A DNA stretch of 49,785 bases. Origin: Oscillospiraceae bacterium (GTDB taxonomy: Bacteria > Bacillota > Clostridia > Oscillospirales > Oscillospiraceae). The stretch is taken from positions 1,536-51,320 of the forward strand of contig CACYHB010000024.1 in the NCBI GenBank assembly GCA_902774015.1. Reading direction: 5' to 3'. Positions 1 to 6,975 of this stretch are shown in pieces (the stretch's first letter is position 1; each line of letters starts with the position of its first letter). The notes beneath the pieces are model-generated. The model did no database searches and was not told the DNA's origin. It worked only from the letters and a program-made list of their open reading frames with translations. The translations under genes and the position numbers were made by a program.

Positions 1-97
1 TCAGGCTTTTTCGGGTAATCGCATTTTGATCCCCCGTCAAAATGCGCGGCGGGAGAAGCGCAGTCAAAAAAGTCTGTCAGACTTTTTTGACAAGCTG
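1..97. repeat. 98-bp inverted repeat, copy 1
   Basis: This block is the reverse complement of 3447-3544, with one substitution and one single-base indel between the copies. The two copies face each other across the acyltransferase-nagB-glmM operon. The inner end of each carries a near-perfect 29-bp palindrome. The copy begins at the window edge and may extend beyond it. It could be a dispersed intergenic repeat or the footprint of a small element. Confidence 0.9.
63..91. terminator. Bidirectional terminator-like palindrome
   Basis: The arms read GTCAAAAAAGTCTG and CAGACTTTTTTGAC around a single central base, so either strand folds into a hairpin ending in a T-rich arm. It lies downstream of glmM on the minus strand and is the inner part of the 98-bp repeat. 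The same palindrome recurs in the second copy, at about 3453-3481. Confidence 0.6.
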
Positions 98-98
98 A

Positions 99-124
99 GC
101 AGGCCGCCCTTCCGGGCGGCCTGC
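99..124 (-). terminator. Hairpin after glmM
   Basis: GCAGGCCGCCC and GGGCGGCCTGC form a perfect 11-bp stem with a 4-nt loop, 24 bp past the glmM stop. There is no T run directly after it on the minus strand; the T-rich palindrome at 63-91 follows at once. The two hairpins probably act together to end the operon transcript. Confidence 0.7.
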
Positions 125-147
125 GGATGCTTGGTTCTATACGGCGA

Positions 148-1494
148 TTAAGCCAGATGGCCCTTGGCCTTGATCACGTCGATCACCTGATCCACGTACT
201 TTTCACAGGTTTCGTCGCTCTCGGCCTCCACCATGACGCGGATGACCGGCTCCGTGCCGCTCTCACGCACCAGGATGCGGCCTGTGTCGCCCAGCGCGTC
301 GGCAACCGCCTGCACGGCCGCCTGCACGTCGGGGTCGTTCTGCGCTTCGGGCTTGGACTTGACGCGCACGTTCTTGAGCACCTGGGGATAGAACACCACG
401 GGGGCCGCCAGCTCGCTCATGGGCTTGCGCTTGGCCAGCATGACTTCCATCAGCTTGAGGGAGGTCAGGATGCCGTCGCCGGTGGTCTCGTACTTGAGGA
501 AGATGGTGTGGCCGCTCTGCTCGCCGCCGAGGCGGTTGCCGGTCTGCACCATGTTCTCGTACACGTACTTGTCGCCGACCTTGGTCTTCTCGTACTCGAT
601 CCCCACCTTGTCCAGCGCCTTGTACAGGCCGAAGTTGGACATGACGGTGGTGACGACCTTGTTGTTGAGGAGCTTGCCCCGCTCCTTCATGTACAGGCCG
701 TAGATGTACAGCACGTGGTCGCCGGTGACGACGTTGCCCTTTTCATCCACACAGAGGCAGCGGTCGGCATCGCCGTCGTAGGCAAAGCCCACGTCCAGGC
801 CGTTGTCCACCACGAACTTCTGCAGATGCTCGATGTGGGTGCTGCCGCAGTCGGTGTTGATGTTGTAGCCGTCGGGCTCGGCGTTGATGACGTAGGTCTT
901 GGCGCCCAGCGCGTCGAACACGCCCTTGGCGATGGACCAGGCGGCGCCGTTTGCACAGTCCAGACCCACCTTCACGTCCTTGAAGCTGTACTTCGACATG
1001 GAGATCAGGTGACCCACGTAGCGGTTGCGGCCGGAGACGTAGTCCACCGTTCTGCCGATGGCCTCCCGCTCGGCAACGGGGATCTCCAGCTTGCCGTCGA
1101 TGTAGTCCTCGACCTTCAGAATGGTCTCCTCGTCCATCTTCTCACCGCTGCCGTTCAAGAGCTTGATGCCGTTGTCGTAGTAGGGGTTGTGGGAGGCGGA
1201 GATCATGATGCCGCAGTCAAAGTCGTCCACGCGGGTGATGTAAGCCACGGAGGGCGTGGTGGTGACGTGCATGATATACGCGTCCGCGCCGGAGGCCATC
1301 AGGCCCGTGCACAGGGCGTACTCGAACATGTAGGAGGAGCGGCGGGTGTCCTTGCCGATGACGACCTTGGCTTTCTTGCCCTGATTGACGCCGTAGTACC
1401 AGCCCAGAAAACGGCCGATCTTGATGGCGTGCTCATAGCTGAGGTTTTTGTTCGCTTCGCCGCGGAAGCCGTCGGTCCCGAAGTATTTGCCCAT
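148..1494 (-). CDS. glmM: Phosphoglucosamine mutase
   Basis: A 448-aa alpha-D-phosphohexomutase, expected to interconvert glucosamine-6-phosphate and glucosamine-1-phosphate in the cytoplasm for UDP-GlcNAc and peptidoglycan synthesis. All four family signatures are present in order: the phosphoserine loop SASHNP (Ser101), the metal loop DGDADR, the sugar-binding GEQSG loop, and the phosphate-binding RESGTEP loop near the C terminus. Length matches GlmM. The start is ATG (MGKYFGTDGFRG), two bases after the nagB stop, with an AAGGAG inside the end of nagB, so the genes are translationally close. It is third in an operon with the hexapeptide acyltransferase and nagB, which favours glucosamine over glucose or mannose as substrate. 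A broader phosphoglucomutase activity cannot be excluded from sequence. Confidence 0.92.
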   Translation of the reverse strand: MGKYFGTDGFRGEANKNLSYEHAIKIGRFLGWYYGVNQGKKAKVVIGKDTRRSSYMFEYALCTGLMASGADAYIMHVTTTPSVAYITRVDDFDCGIMISASHNPYYDNGIKLLNGSGEKMDEETILKVEDYIDGKLEIPVAEREAIGRTVDYVSGRNRYVGHLISMSKYSFKDVKVGLDCANGAAWSIAKGVFDALGAKTYVINAEPDGYNINTDCGSTHIEHLQKFVVDNGLDVGFAYDGDADRCLCVDEKGNVVTGDHVLYIYGLYMKERGKLLNNKVVTTVMSNFGLYKALDKVGIEYEKTKVGDKYVYENMVQTGNRLGGEQSGHTIFLKYETTGDGILTSLKLMEVMLAKRKPMSELAAPVVFYPQVLKNVRVKSKPEAQNDPDVQAAVQAVADALGDTGRILVRESGTEPVIRVMVEAESDETCEKYVDQVIDVIKAKGHLA

Positions 1495-1496
1495 GC

Positions 1497-2288
1497 TTAC
1501 AGACGCTCCTTCCGCTCGATGTCGAGGAAGTACTTGTAGGTGTCCACGGTCAGCTCGCCGCAGGCGGCCTCATCGCAGGCGATGATGGCGCCGTTGTGCA
1601 TCTGCAGCGCGGAGCAGGTCCACTTGTGGCTTACGTTGCCCTCCACGGTGGCGGCCAGGGCGCGGGCCTTGTTGTGGCCGGAGATGAGCACCAGGACCTC
1701 CTTGGAGTCGGTCACGGTGCCGATGCCCACGCTCAGCGCCTGGGCGGGGACCTTCTCGGGGTCGTTGCCGAAGAAACGGGAGTTCACGATGCGGGTATCG
1801 GTGGTCAGATCGCGCACACCGGTGCGGGACGAAAGAGAGGTAAAGGGCTCGTTGAAGGCCAGATGGCCGTCCACGCCGATGCCGCCCATGAAGAGGTCGA
1901 TGCCGCCGTAGGAGGCGATCTTCTCCTCGTAGCGGGCGCACTCGCCCTCAGGATCGTCGGTCATGCCGTTGAGGATGTTGATGTTCTCCGGCTTCATATC
2001 CACCAGATGGTCGAAAAGATTGTCGTGCATGAAATACCAGTAGCTCTGGTCATGCTCGTGGGGCAGGCCGAGGTACTCGTCCATGTTGAAGGTGACCACG
2101 TTGGCGAAGCTCAGCTCGCCCGCCCGGTTCATGCGCACCAGCTCCTTATAGACGCCGATGGGGCTGGAGCCGGTGGGGAGGCCGAGCACGAAGGGCCGGT
2201 CTTCCTTGTGGGCCTTGATCTTCGCGGCAATGTAGTCTGCCGCCCATTTGCACATTTTATCGTAATTGTCCTGAATCACAACACGCAT
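1497..2288 (-). CDS. nagB: Glucosamine-6-phosphate deaminase (isomerising)
   Basis: A NagB-family protein of 263 aa, which interconverts glucosamine-6-phosphate with fructose-6-phosphate plus ammonia. Visible motifs are the phosphate loop GLPTGSSPIG, the active-site MDEYLGL and the GHLAFNEP loop with its catalytic histidine. The ATG at 2288 (MRVVIQDN) is chosen because AAGGAG lies about 10 nt upstream; an in-frame extension to 2309 has no such site. It sits between the acyltransferase and glmM, and no nagA is nearby. With a glucosamine-6-phosphate-sensing ribozyme in the leader, a biosynthetic role (amination of fructose-6-phosphate) is a plausible inference. The family is best known for catabolic deamination. 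Confidence 0.92.
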   Translation of the reverse strand: MRVVIQDNYDKMCKWAADYIAAKIKAHKEDRPFVLGLPTGSSPIGVYKELVRMNRAGELSFANVVTFNMDEYLGLPHEHDQSYWYFMHDNLFDHLVDMKPENINILNGMTDDPEGECARYEEKIASYGGIDLFMGGIGVDGHLAFNEPFTSLSSRTGVRDLTTDTRIVNSRFFGNDPEKVPAQALSVGIGTVTDSKEVLVLISGHNKARALAATVEGNVSHKWTCSALQMHNGAIIACDEAACGELTVDTYKYFLDIERKERL

Positions 2289-2363
2289 CGTAACATTTCT
2301 CCTTTTCAAGATAGTATCGCATATGTTTCGTATCGGCTCCCCGATGCGGGGGAGGCCGAGCCG

Positions 2364-3020
2364 TCAGAATTTTTCGACGATCTCGCCGCTGTTCTTGTAG
2401 ATGCAGTTTTCGGGGACCACGCCGCGCACGCAGGAGGTGGGATAGACGTTGCTGTGCCGCCCGACGACGGTGCCGGGGTTGCAGACGCTGTTGCAGCCCA
2501 CTTCCACATAGTCGCCCAGCATGGCGCCGAATTTCTTGATGCCGGTCTCGATCTGCTCGGTGCCGTTGTGCACCACGACCAGCTTTTTGTCGCTCTTGAC
2601 GTTGGATGTGATGGAGCCTGCGCCCATGTGGCTGTAGTAGCCCAGGATAGAGTCGCCCACGTAGTTGTAGTGGGGCGTCTGCACATGGTCAAAGAGGATC
2701 ACGTTCTTCAGCTCCACGGAGTTGCCGACCACGCAGTTGGCGCCGACCAGGGCGGAGCCGCGGATAAAAGCGCAGTGCCGCACTTCTGTCTCGGGTCCGA
2801 TGATGCAGGGCGCGCCCAGATAGGCCGTGGGAAAGACCTTCGCCGTCTTGTGTACCCAGACGTGCTCGGAGACTTCCTCGTAGTCCTCCCCCAGCGTGGG
2901 ACCGAGGCGCAGGATCAGCTCCTTGATGCCCTTCAGCGCCTCCCAGGGATAGGTGAAGCCGCGCAGATAGTCTGCTGCCAGCGTATGGTCGAGATCATAA
3001 AGATCGCTGATGGTATACAT
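2364..3020 (-). CDS. Left-handed beta-helix acyltransferase, GlmU C-domain-like
   Basis: A 218-aa protein with an alpha-helical first ~50 residues followed by imperfect hexapeptide repeats of the left-handed beta-helix type (about residues 55-200: GAPCIIG, GSALVGANCVVG, NSVELKNVIL, NPGTVVG). The closest familiar fold is the acetyltransferase half of GlmU; the nucleotidyltransferase half is absent. The likely reaction is N-acetylation of glucosamine-1-phosphate or a related sugar, fitting nagB and glmM downstream. Such proteins are often loosely annotated as UDP-GlcNAc pyrophosphorylase, for which no domain is seen. The ATG at 3020 follows GGAGG by 12 nt. It is the first gene after the glmS-type ribozyme. 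Function is inferred from fold and context. Confidence 0.8.
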   Translation of the reverse strand: MYTISDLYDLDHTLAADYLRGFTYPWEALKGIKELILRLGPTLGEDYEEVSEHVWVHKTAKVFPTAYLGAPCIIGPETEVRHCAFIRGSALVGANCVVGNSVELKNVILFDHVQTPHYNYVGDSILGYYSHMGAGSITSNVKSDKKLVVVHNGTEQIETGIKKFGAMLGDYVEVGCNSVCNPGTVVGRHSNVYPTSCVRGVVPENCIYKNSGEIVEKF

Positions 3021-3090
3021 TTGTTTCGTCTGCCTCCAGATTCGAAGTCGGACTGCATACGTGTCGGAAAAGCCTCTGTTACAGTGTTGA

Positions 3091-3195
3091 TTCTGCTTTT
3101 TCTCTTTCCCTTTCGGCCCACGCAGAGCCGTGGCAGCATCCGCCGAATCTTTCGATCACTGCCAGCCTCGTCAACCATTGCGGTCCCGGCGCTAA
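3091..3195 (-). ncRNA. glmS-class self-cleaving ribozyme
   Basis: Read on the minus strand, the leader carries the glmS ribozyme core in order: AGCGCC (cleavage expected between the A at 3193 and G at 3192), a short P2 helix (GACC, loop GCAA, GGTT), the invariant TTGACGAGG, then GGCAG pairing with CTGCC around ATCGA and TTCGGCGGATG, and a P3 helix at 3114-3130 (CGGCTC with GGGCCG) followed by AAAG. Every invariant block I know from the Bacillus and Thermoanaerobacter ribozymes is present. The 3' limit and optional P4 are uncertain. It lies between the promoter at 3326-3354 and the acyltransferase start at 3020. Glucosamine-6-phosphate-dependent cleavage would lower expression of the operon. 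Confidence 0.92.
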
Positions 3196-3325
3196 CGGCC
3201 CTCCGCCTCCTCCCGGCGGAATGGCGTTTTCTCAGCCCGATGCGCAGTCCCCGCACCGGATCGGCGATGTCCCTCGAATGACACCGCTTTGAGCGGTGCC
3301 CCGGAAAACAGCACCATTGTCCGGT

Positions 3326-3354
3326 ATTATATCACAGCTCTATGGCATTTTCAA
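3326..3354 (-). promoter_or_regulatory. Sigma-A promoter of the amino-sugar operon
   Basis: On the minus strand TTGAAA (3349-3354) and TATAAT (3326-3331) are separated by exactly 17 bp. Transcription from about 3318 gives a leader near 300 nt that contains the ribozyme. Confidence 0.85.
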
Positions 3355-3416
3355 CAGAACAGCGCATGGTTATTTGTACAACTTTTTTGCCTGCCGCCTG
3401 CAGGCAAAAGGCAAAA

Positions 3417-3445
3417 CGCCCCTGCCGTACAAGACGGCGGGGGCG
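3417..3445. repeat. GC-rich hairpin, copy a
   Basis: CGCCCCTGCCGT and ACGGCGGGGGCG form a 12-bp stem (one wobble) around a 5-nt loop. An almost identical hairpin sits at 3658-3686. This one abuts the second 98-bp repeat and lies upstream of the amino-sugar promoter, so it is not that operon's terminator. Confidence 0.7.
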
Positions 3446-3446
3446 C

Positions 3447-3544
3447 CAGCTTGTCAAAAAAGTCTGACAGACTTTTTTGACTGCGCTTCTCCCGCCGCGC
3501 ATTTTGACCGGGGAATCAAAATGCGATTACCCGAAAAAGCCTGA
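3447..3544. repeat. 98-bp inverted repeat, copy 2
   Basis: This is the inverted partner of 1-97 (about 98% identical), including the 29-bp T-rich palindrome. It lies upstream of the amino-sugar promoter. The remaining intergenic bases, 3545-3657, hold only a CTCGAGG/CCTCGAG hairpin and no convincing gene. Confidence 0.9.
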
Positions 3545-3657
3545 TATTTCAGCCTTTTTCGGACGGCGGGTTATTGTACTCGAGGCGGGCCTTGCCCCCT
3601 CGAGCTCCCCCGCTGCTCTGTTTGTTGTGCTTTCAGCGTAGTTTATTGACAGTCTCA

Positions 3658-3686
3658 CGCCCCTGCCGTACGAGACGGCAGGGGCG
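3658..3686 (-). terminator. Hairpin after the EFR1 ferredoxin gene
   Basis: CGCCCCTGCCGT and ACGGCAGGGGCG form a perfect 12-bp stem with a 5-nt loop, 22 bp beyond the stop of the minus-strand ferredoxin gene. No T run follows, so termination efficiency is uncertain. It is a second copy of the hairpin at 3417-3445. Confidence 0.55.
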
Positions 3687-3708
3687 CATTTTCTTTGGAT
3701 CTACGGCC

Positions 3709-4491
3709 TCAGTCGATGTGGATGATTTTTTTCGACAGATCCGCAGCCTTTACGTTGGGATTCGGGAAGCGCTCACGCTTCTCGGTGATCCTGCCCACGT
3801 TGATGGCGGCCTTCGGGCAGAACTGCACGCAGCTCAGGCAGCCGATGCAGTTGCGGCCGAAGCTAGGCTTTCCGCCCTGGAGCTGGATGTTGTTGCGGGG
3901 ACATACCTTGACGCAGGTGCCGCAGGAGATGCAGGCGTCGCTCGCGGCAAACTTTTTGCTTCGCGCGGCGTGCATTTTGGAAAAGCCCGCGCTCTCGGCG
4001 GCAAAGAGGCTGTTTTTGGGCGGCTTCTTTGCGCTGCGCTCAAAGGCCTTCACAGCGGCGCCGACCTTCTCGGCCGTGCGGTCCAGGCGCTTCTGGGCAT
4101 TTTTCTTGCTGGTAGGCGGCACCGTCAGCGTGTGGGGCATGAGCCAGATGCAGGTGGAGTGGTTGGAAACGGTAGCCCAATAATCCAGATCCACGATCTC
4201 GTCGATCTTATGCAGGCCGCAGCCGATGTAGCCCGCGTACTGCTCCACAGCGAAGGTGTATGCGTTGGGGGCCAGCTTGATGGCCTTGACGTAGCTCTCC
4301 ACATCGCCGGGCAGACCGCCGCCGTAACAGGGGAAAACAAAGCCCACGCGCCTGGCTTCGGTGGCGTCGGTCTTCTCCGGAAAGGCGCGCATCATGACGA
4401 TGTCGGTATCGCCCAGGACCTTGGCGATGCTCATGGCCATGTTCAGACAGTGGCCGGAGCCGGAATAACAATAGATGATGTTTTCGCTCAT
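3709..4491 (-). CDS. EFR1-family flavodoxin/ferredoxin fusion
   Basis: A 260-aa protein with an N-terminal flavodoxin-like half (residues 1-150, phosphate-loop-like SGSGHCLNMA) and a C-terminal bacterial ferredoxin half with two [4Fe-4S] motifs, CISCGTCVKVCP and CIGCLSCVQFCP. It should carry FMN plus two clusters and move electrons in the cytoplasm of an anaerobe; the partner is unknown. The ATG follows AGGAG at 8-9 nt. It is a single-gene unit with its own promoter and hairpin. The family is common in Clostridia, but I know of no assigned physiological role. Confidence 0.88.
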   Translation of the reverse strand: MSENIIYCYSGSGHCLNMAMSIAKVLGDTDIVMMRAFPEKTDATEARRVGFVFPCYGGGLPGDVESYVKAIKLAPNAYTFAVEQYAGYIGCGLHKIDEIVDLDYWATVSNHSTCIWLMPHTLTVPPTSKKNAQKRLDRTAEKVGAAVKAFERSAKKPPKNSLFAAESAGFSKMHAARSKKFAASDACISCGTCVKVCPRNNIQLQGGKPSFGRNCIGCLSCVQFCPKAAINVGRITEKRERFPNPNVKAADLSKKIIHID

Positions 4492-4540
4492 TCTGATCTC
4501 TCCTGTTTCATAGTTGTATATGCAGACTTCAGCTTGTTAT

Positions 4541-4569
4541 ATTATCGCACATCGCCGCTCCGATTGCAA
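4541..4569 (-). promoter_or_regulatory. Promoter of the EFR1 gene
   Basis: On the minus strand TTGCAA (4564-4569) and GATAAT (4541-4546) are separated by 17 bp, about 50 bp upstream of the ferredoxin start. Confidence 0.6.
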
Positions 4570-4610
4570 GGGCGGCCGCGGCAGTTCCTCCTCCCTGCCG
4601 GCCTTCCGGA

Positions 4611-4643
4611 AGAGAAAACGCGGCGGGAAAAACCCGCCGCGTT
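4611..4643 (-). terminator. Terminator of the sucrose/fructan operon
   Basis: AACGCGGCGGG and CCCGCCGCGTT form a perfect 11-bp stem with a 5-nt loop, followed on the minus strand by TTTTCTC. It lies 20 bp after the ATPase stop and is a good intrinsic terminator. Confidence 0.85.
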
Positions 4644-4663
4644 GGATGCAATGGAATCTGTTC

Positions 4664-5821
4664 TCAGAACTCCAGGTTCTTGTCGGTCTCCTTGGAGAAG
4701 ACGTGGGCCACCTTGCCGTCGAAGGTGAAGTGCACGGTGTCGCCGATGTTGAAGTTACCCTTCATGTCGATGGTGGGAACAATGACGATCACGTCCTTGC
4801 CCTCGGCATTCAGGTGCAGGTGCACGCTGGAGCCCATCATTTCGGACACTTCGACCGTGGCCTTGACGCCTTCGTCAGCCACGTCGGTGTGCTCGGGACG
4901 GACGCCCAGGGTAATGGCCTGAGACTGCACGTCGTTCTTCAGCAGGCGCTCTTCCTTGTCCTCGGAGAGCTCGACCTTGATGCCGCCGACTTCCACGAAG
5001 AACTTCTTGCCGTCGCGCACGAGCTGGGCGTCGAAGAAGTTCATGACGGGCATGCCGATAAAGCCGGCCACGAAGAGGTTCGCAGGGTGATTGAACACGT
5101 CCTGAGGAGTGCCGATCTGCTGGATGTAGCCGTCCTTCATGATGACGATGCGGTCGCCCAGGGTCATGGCCTCGGTCTGGTCATGGGTGACGTACATGAA
5201 GGTGGTGTTGTCAGCGCGCATCTCGTTACGGAGCTTGGCGTCCAGGTTGGACAGAGGCTCGTCCATCAGCATGACCTTCGGGTCACGCACGATGGCGCGG
5301 CCGATGGCGACACGCTGGCGCTGGCCGCCGGACAGAGCCTTGGGCTTGCGCTCCAGGTACTGGGTGATGTCCAGGATCTCGGCCGCTTCACGGACCTTCT
5401 TGTCGATGACGTCCTTCGGCTCCTTGCGAAGCTTCAGGGAGAAGGCCATGTTGTCATACACGGTCATGTGGGGGTAAAGGGCGTAGTTCTGGAAAACCAT
5501 GGCGATGTCACGATCCTTGGGGGCCACGTCGTTCATGACCTTGCCGTCGATGATCAGCTCGCCGTCGGAGATCTCTTCGAGACCCGCGACCATGCGCAGG
5601 GTGGTGGATTTGCCGCAGCCGGAGGGGCCGACCAGAACGATGAATTCCTTGTCCTTGATGTCCAGGTTGAAGGCCTGCACAGCCACGACGCCTTCATCGG
5701 TGATCTGGAGGTTTACCTTTTTCTTCTCGGGTTCGTCAGCCTTTTTCTTCTTGGACTTCTTCTGCTCGCCGCTGACAAAGGGGTACACTTTCTTGATGTT
5801 TACCAGTCTGACTTCTGCCAT
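4664..5821 (-). CDS. Sugar ABC transporter ATPase, MsmK/UgpC type, with internal deletion
   Basis: A 385-aa ATPase of the MalK/MsmK/UgpC group, which would energise the LplB/LplC permeases upstream. Walker A GPSGCGKST (65-73), signature LSGGQ (163-167), Walker B VMLMDEP (183-189), H-loop His213 and a C-terminal TOBE-like region are present. Two oddities stand out. Residues 19-36 form a lysine-rich insert between the first strand and the rest of the catalytic domain. Between the D-loop (SNLDAKLRNEMRA) and the switch strand (TTFMYVTHDQ), about eight residues of a helix found in MalK-type proteins are missing in frame. Start: ATG 5821 (MAEVRLVNI) matches the family N terminus; upstream in-frame codons lack a good ribosome site. 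It is the last gene of the operon. Confidence 0.88.
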   Translation of the reverse strand: MAEVRLVNIKKVYPFVSGEQKKSKKKKADEPEKKKVNLQITDEGVVAVQAFNLDIKDKEFIVLVGPSGCGKSTTLRMVAGLEEISDGELIIDGKVMNDVAPKDRDIAMVFQNYALYPHMTVYDNMAFSLKLRKEPKDVIDKKVREAAEILDITQYLERKPKALSGGQRQRVAIGRAIVRDPKVMLMDEPLSNLDAKLRNEMRADNTTFMYVTHDQTEAMTLGDRIVIMKDGYIQQIGTPQDVFNHPANLFVAGFIGMPVMNFFDAQLVRDGKKFFVEVGGIKVELSEDKEERLLKNDVQSQAITLGVRPEHTDVADEGVKATVEVSEMMGSSVHLHLNAEGKDVIVIVPTIDMKGNFNIGDTVHFTFDGKVAHVFSKETDKNLEF

Positions 5822-6003
5822 GTTTTCCGGCTCCGCATATTCCGCCTCCGCGCGAATATGCTCACGGTCAGCCGCGATGGGCCGTACCGCGTTGCGACAG
5901 GTCTCCACACTGCCGCAGCCCGAGCCAGGGGCTTGAACTTTTCCTCCTTTTTTTCACAGCTTGCCGATCATGTTTGTGGAGTGACCGGGGCCGTGGAAAT
6001 TAC

Positions 6004-6972
6004 TCAGTGATTGGCCAGGATCTCCTGGACCTGCTCCCGCTCCGGCATGGAGCGGATGGCGCCCTTTCTGGTGGTCACCAGGTAGGCCGCCGCGTTTGCA
6101 AAGCGCAGCATCTCGGTGAGGTTCTTTTCATTCAGTCCTTCGACGCCGTGATCCAGCACGTAGTTCAGAACACAGGCGCAGAAGGTGTCTCCGGCGCCGG
6201 TGGTCTCAATGGTGCCGCCGAGGCGGAAGGAGGGGACGAAGACCCTTTTGCTGCCGTAAAAGCTGTAGCTGCCGTCGGCCCCCGCGGTCACGTTCAGCAC
6301 GCGGATGTTGGGGTAGTCCTTTTTCAGGACCGCCGCGCCGCGGTCAAAGTCCTTCTCGCCGGTCATGAACTCCAGCTCGTTATCGGCGATCTTCAGAATA
6401 TCGCAGCGGCTGAGGCCCCAGGCGATCTGCTCCTTTGCATCCTCCATGCTGTGCCACAGGGGCGGCCGGAGGTTGGGATCGAAGGAAATGAGCGCGCCGG
6501 CGCTTTTCGCCAGATTCACGGCCTTGCGGGTGGCAAGGCGCACCTCAGGGTGCGTCATGGAGAGCGTACCGAAATGGAAGATCTTCGTGTCCTTCAGCAG
6601 TTCCTGGGGCAGTTCGCTCGCCTGCAGCATCATGTCCGCGCCGGGCTCCCGGTAGAAGGAGAAGTCCCGGTCCCCGTTCGGGAAGGTCTTGACGAAGGCC
6701 AGCGTCGTGTGCACATAGGGATCCTCCAGCAGATAGTCCATGCAGATCCCGGCGCCTTCGGCGGCCTCGCGCAGCTGACGGCCGAACATGTCCCTGCCCA
6801 CCTTGCCGACGAAAGCGGTGCGCTTGCCCAGCTTCTGCAGCATGGCCAGCACGTTACAGGGGGCGCCGCCGGGGTTGGATTCCAGAAGGGGATTGCCCTG
6901 CTCGCTCAGGCCGTTCTCGGTAAAGTCGATCAGCAGCTCGCCGAGCGCAGTCACGTCAAAATGCTTTGCCAT
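6004..6972 (-). CDS. Fructokinase, PfkB family
   Basis: A 322-aa PfkB/ribokinase-fold sugar kinase. The N-terminal GELLIDF and GGAPCN substrate-binding blocks and the ATP/anion-hole motif TGAGDTFCACVL (catalytic Asp) are clear. It should phosphorylate fructose released by the adjacent GH32 enzyme to fructose-6-phosphate. The ATG lies two bases after the GH32 stop, so the pair is co-translated. The overall pattern is that of bacterial ScrK-type fructokinases, though PfkB specificity cannot be proved from sequence. Confidence 0.87.
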   Translation of the reverse strand: MAKHFDVTALGELLIDFTENGLSEQGNPLLESNPGGAPCNVLAMLQKLGKRTAFVGKVGRDMFGRQLREAAEGAGICMDYLLEDPYVHTTLAFVKTFPNGDRDFSFYREPGADMMLQASELPQELLKDTKIFHFGTLSMTHPEVRLATRKAVNLAKSAGALISFDPNLRPPLWHSMEDAKEQIAWGLSRCDILKIADNELEFMTGEKDFDRGAAVLKKDYPNIRVLNVTAGADGSYSFYGSKRVFVPSFRLGGTIETTGAGDTFCACVLNYVLDHGVEGLNEKNLTEMLRFANAAAYLVTTRKGAIRSMPEREQVQEILANH

Positions 6973-6975
6973 GGT

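Noticed and set aside
3289-3544. Two short plus-strand frames in the intergenic region upstream of the amino-sugar operon
   Set aside because: They run through the promoter, the hairpins and the 98-bp repeat, and have no protein-like character.
5939-5960. Strong AAAGGAGG on the minus strand far upstream of the ATPase, suggesting an extra small gene or longer N terminus
   Set aside because: No ATG, GTG or TTG lies at a proper distance in a useful frame; the ATPase start at 5821 matches the family N terminus.
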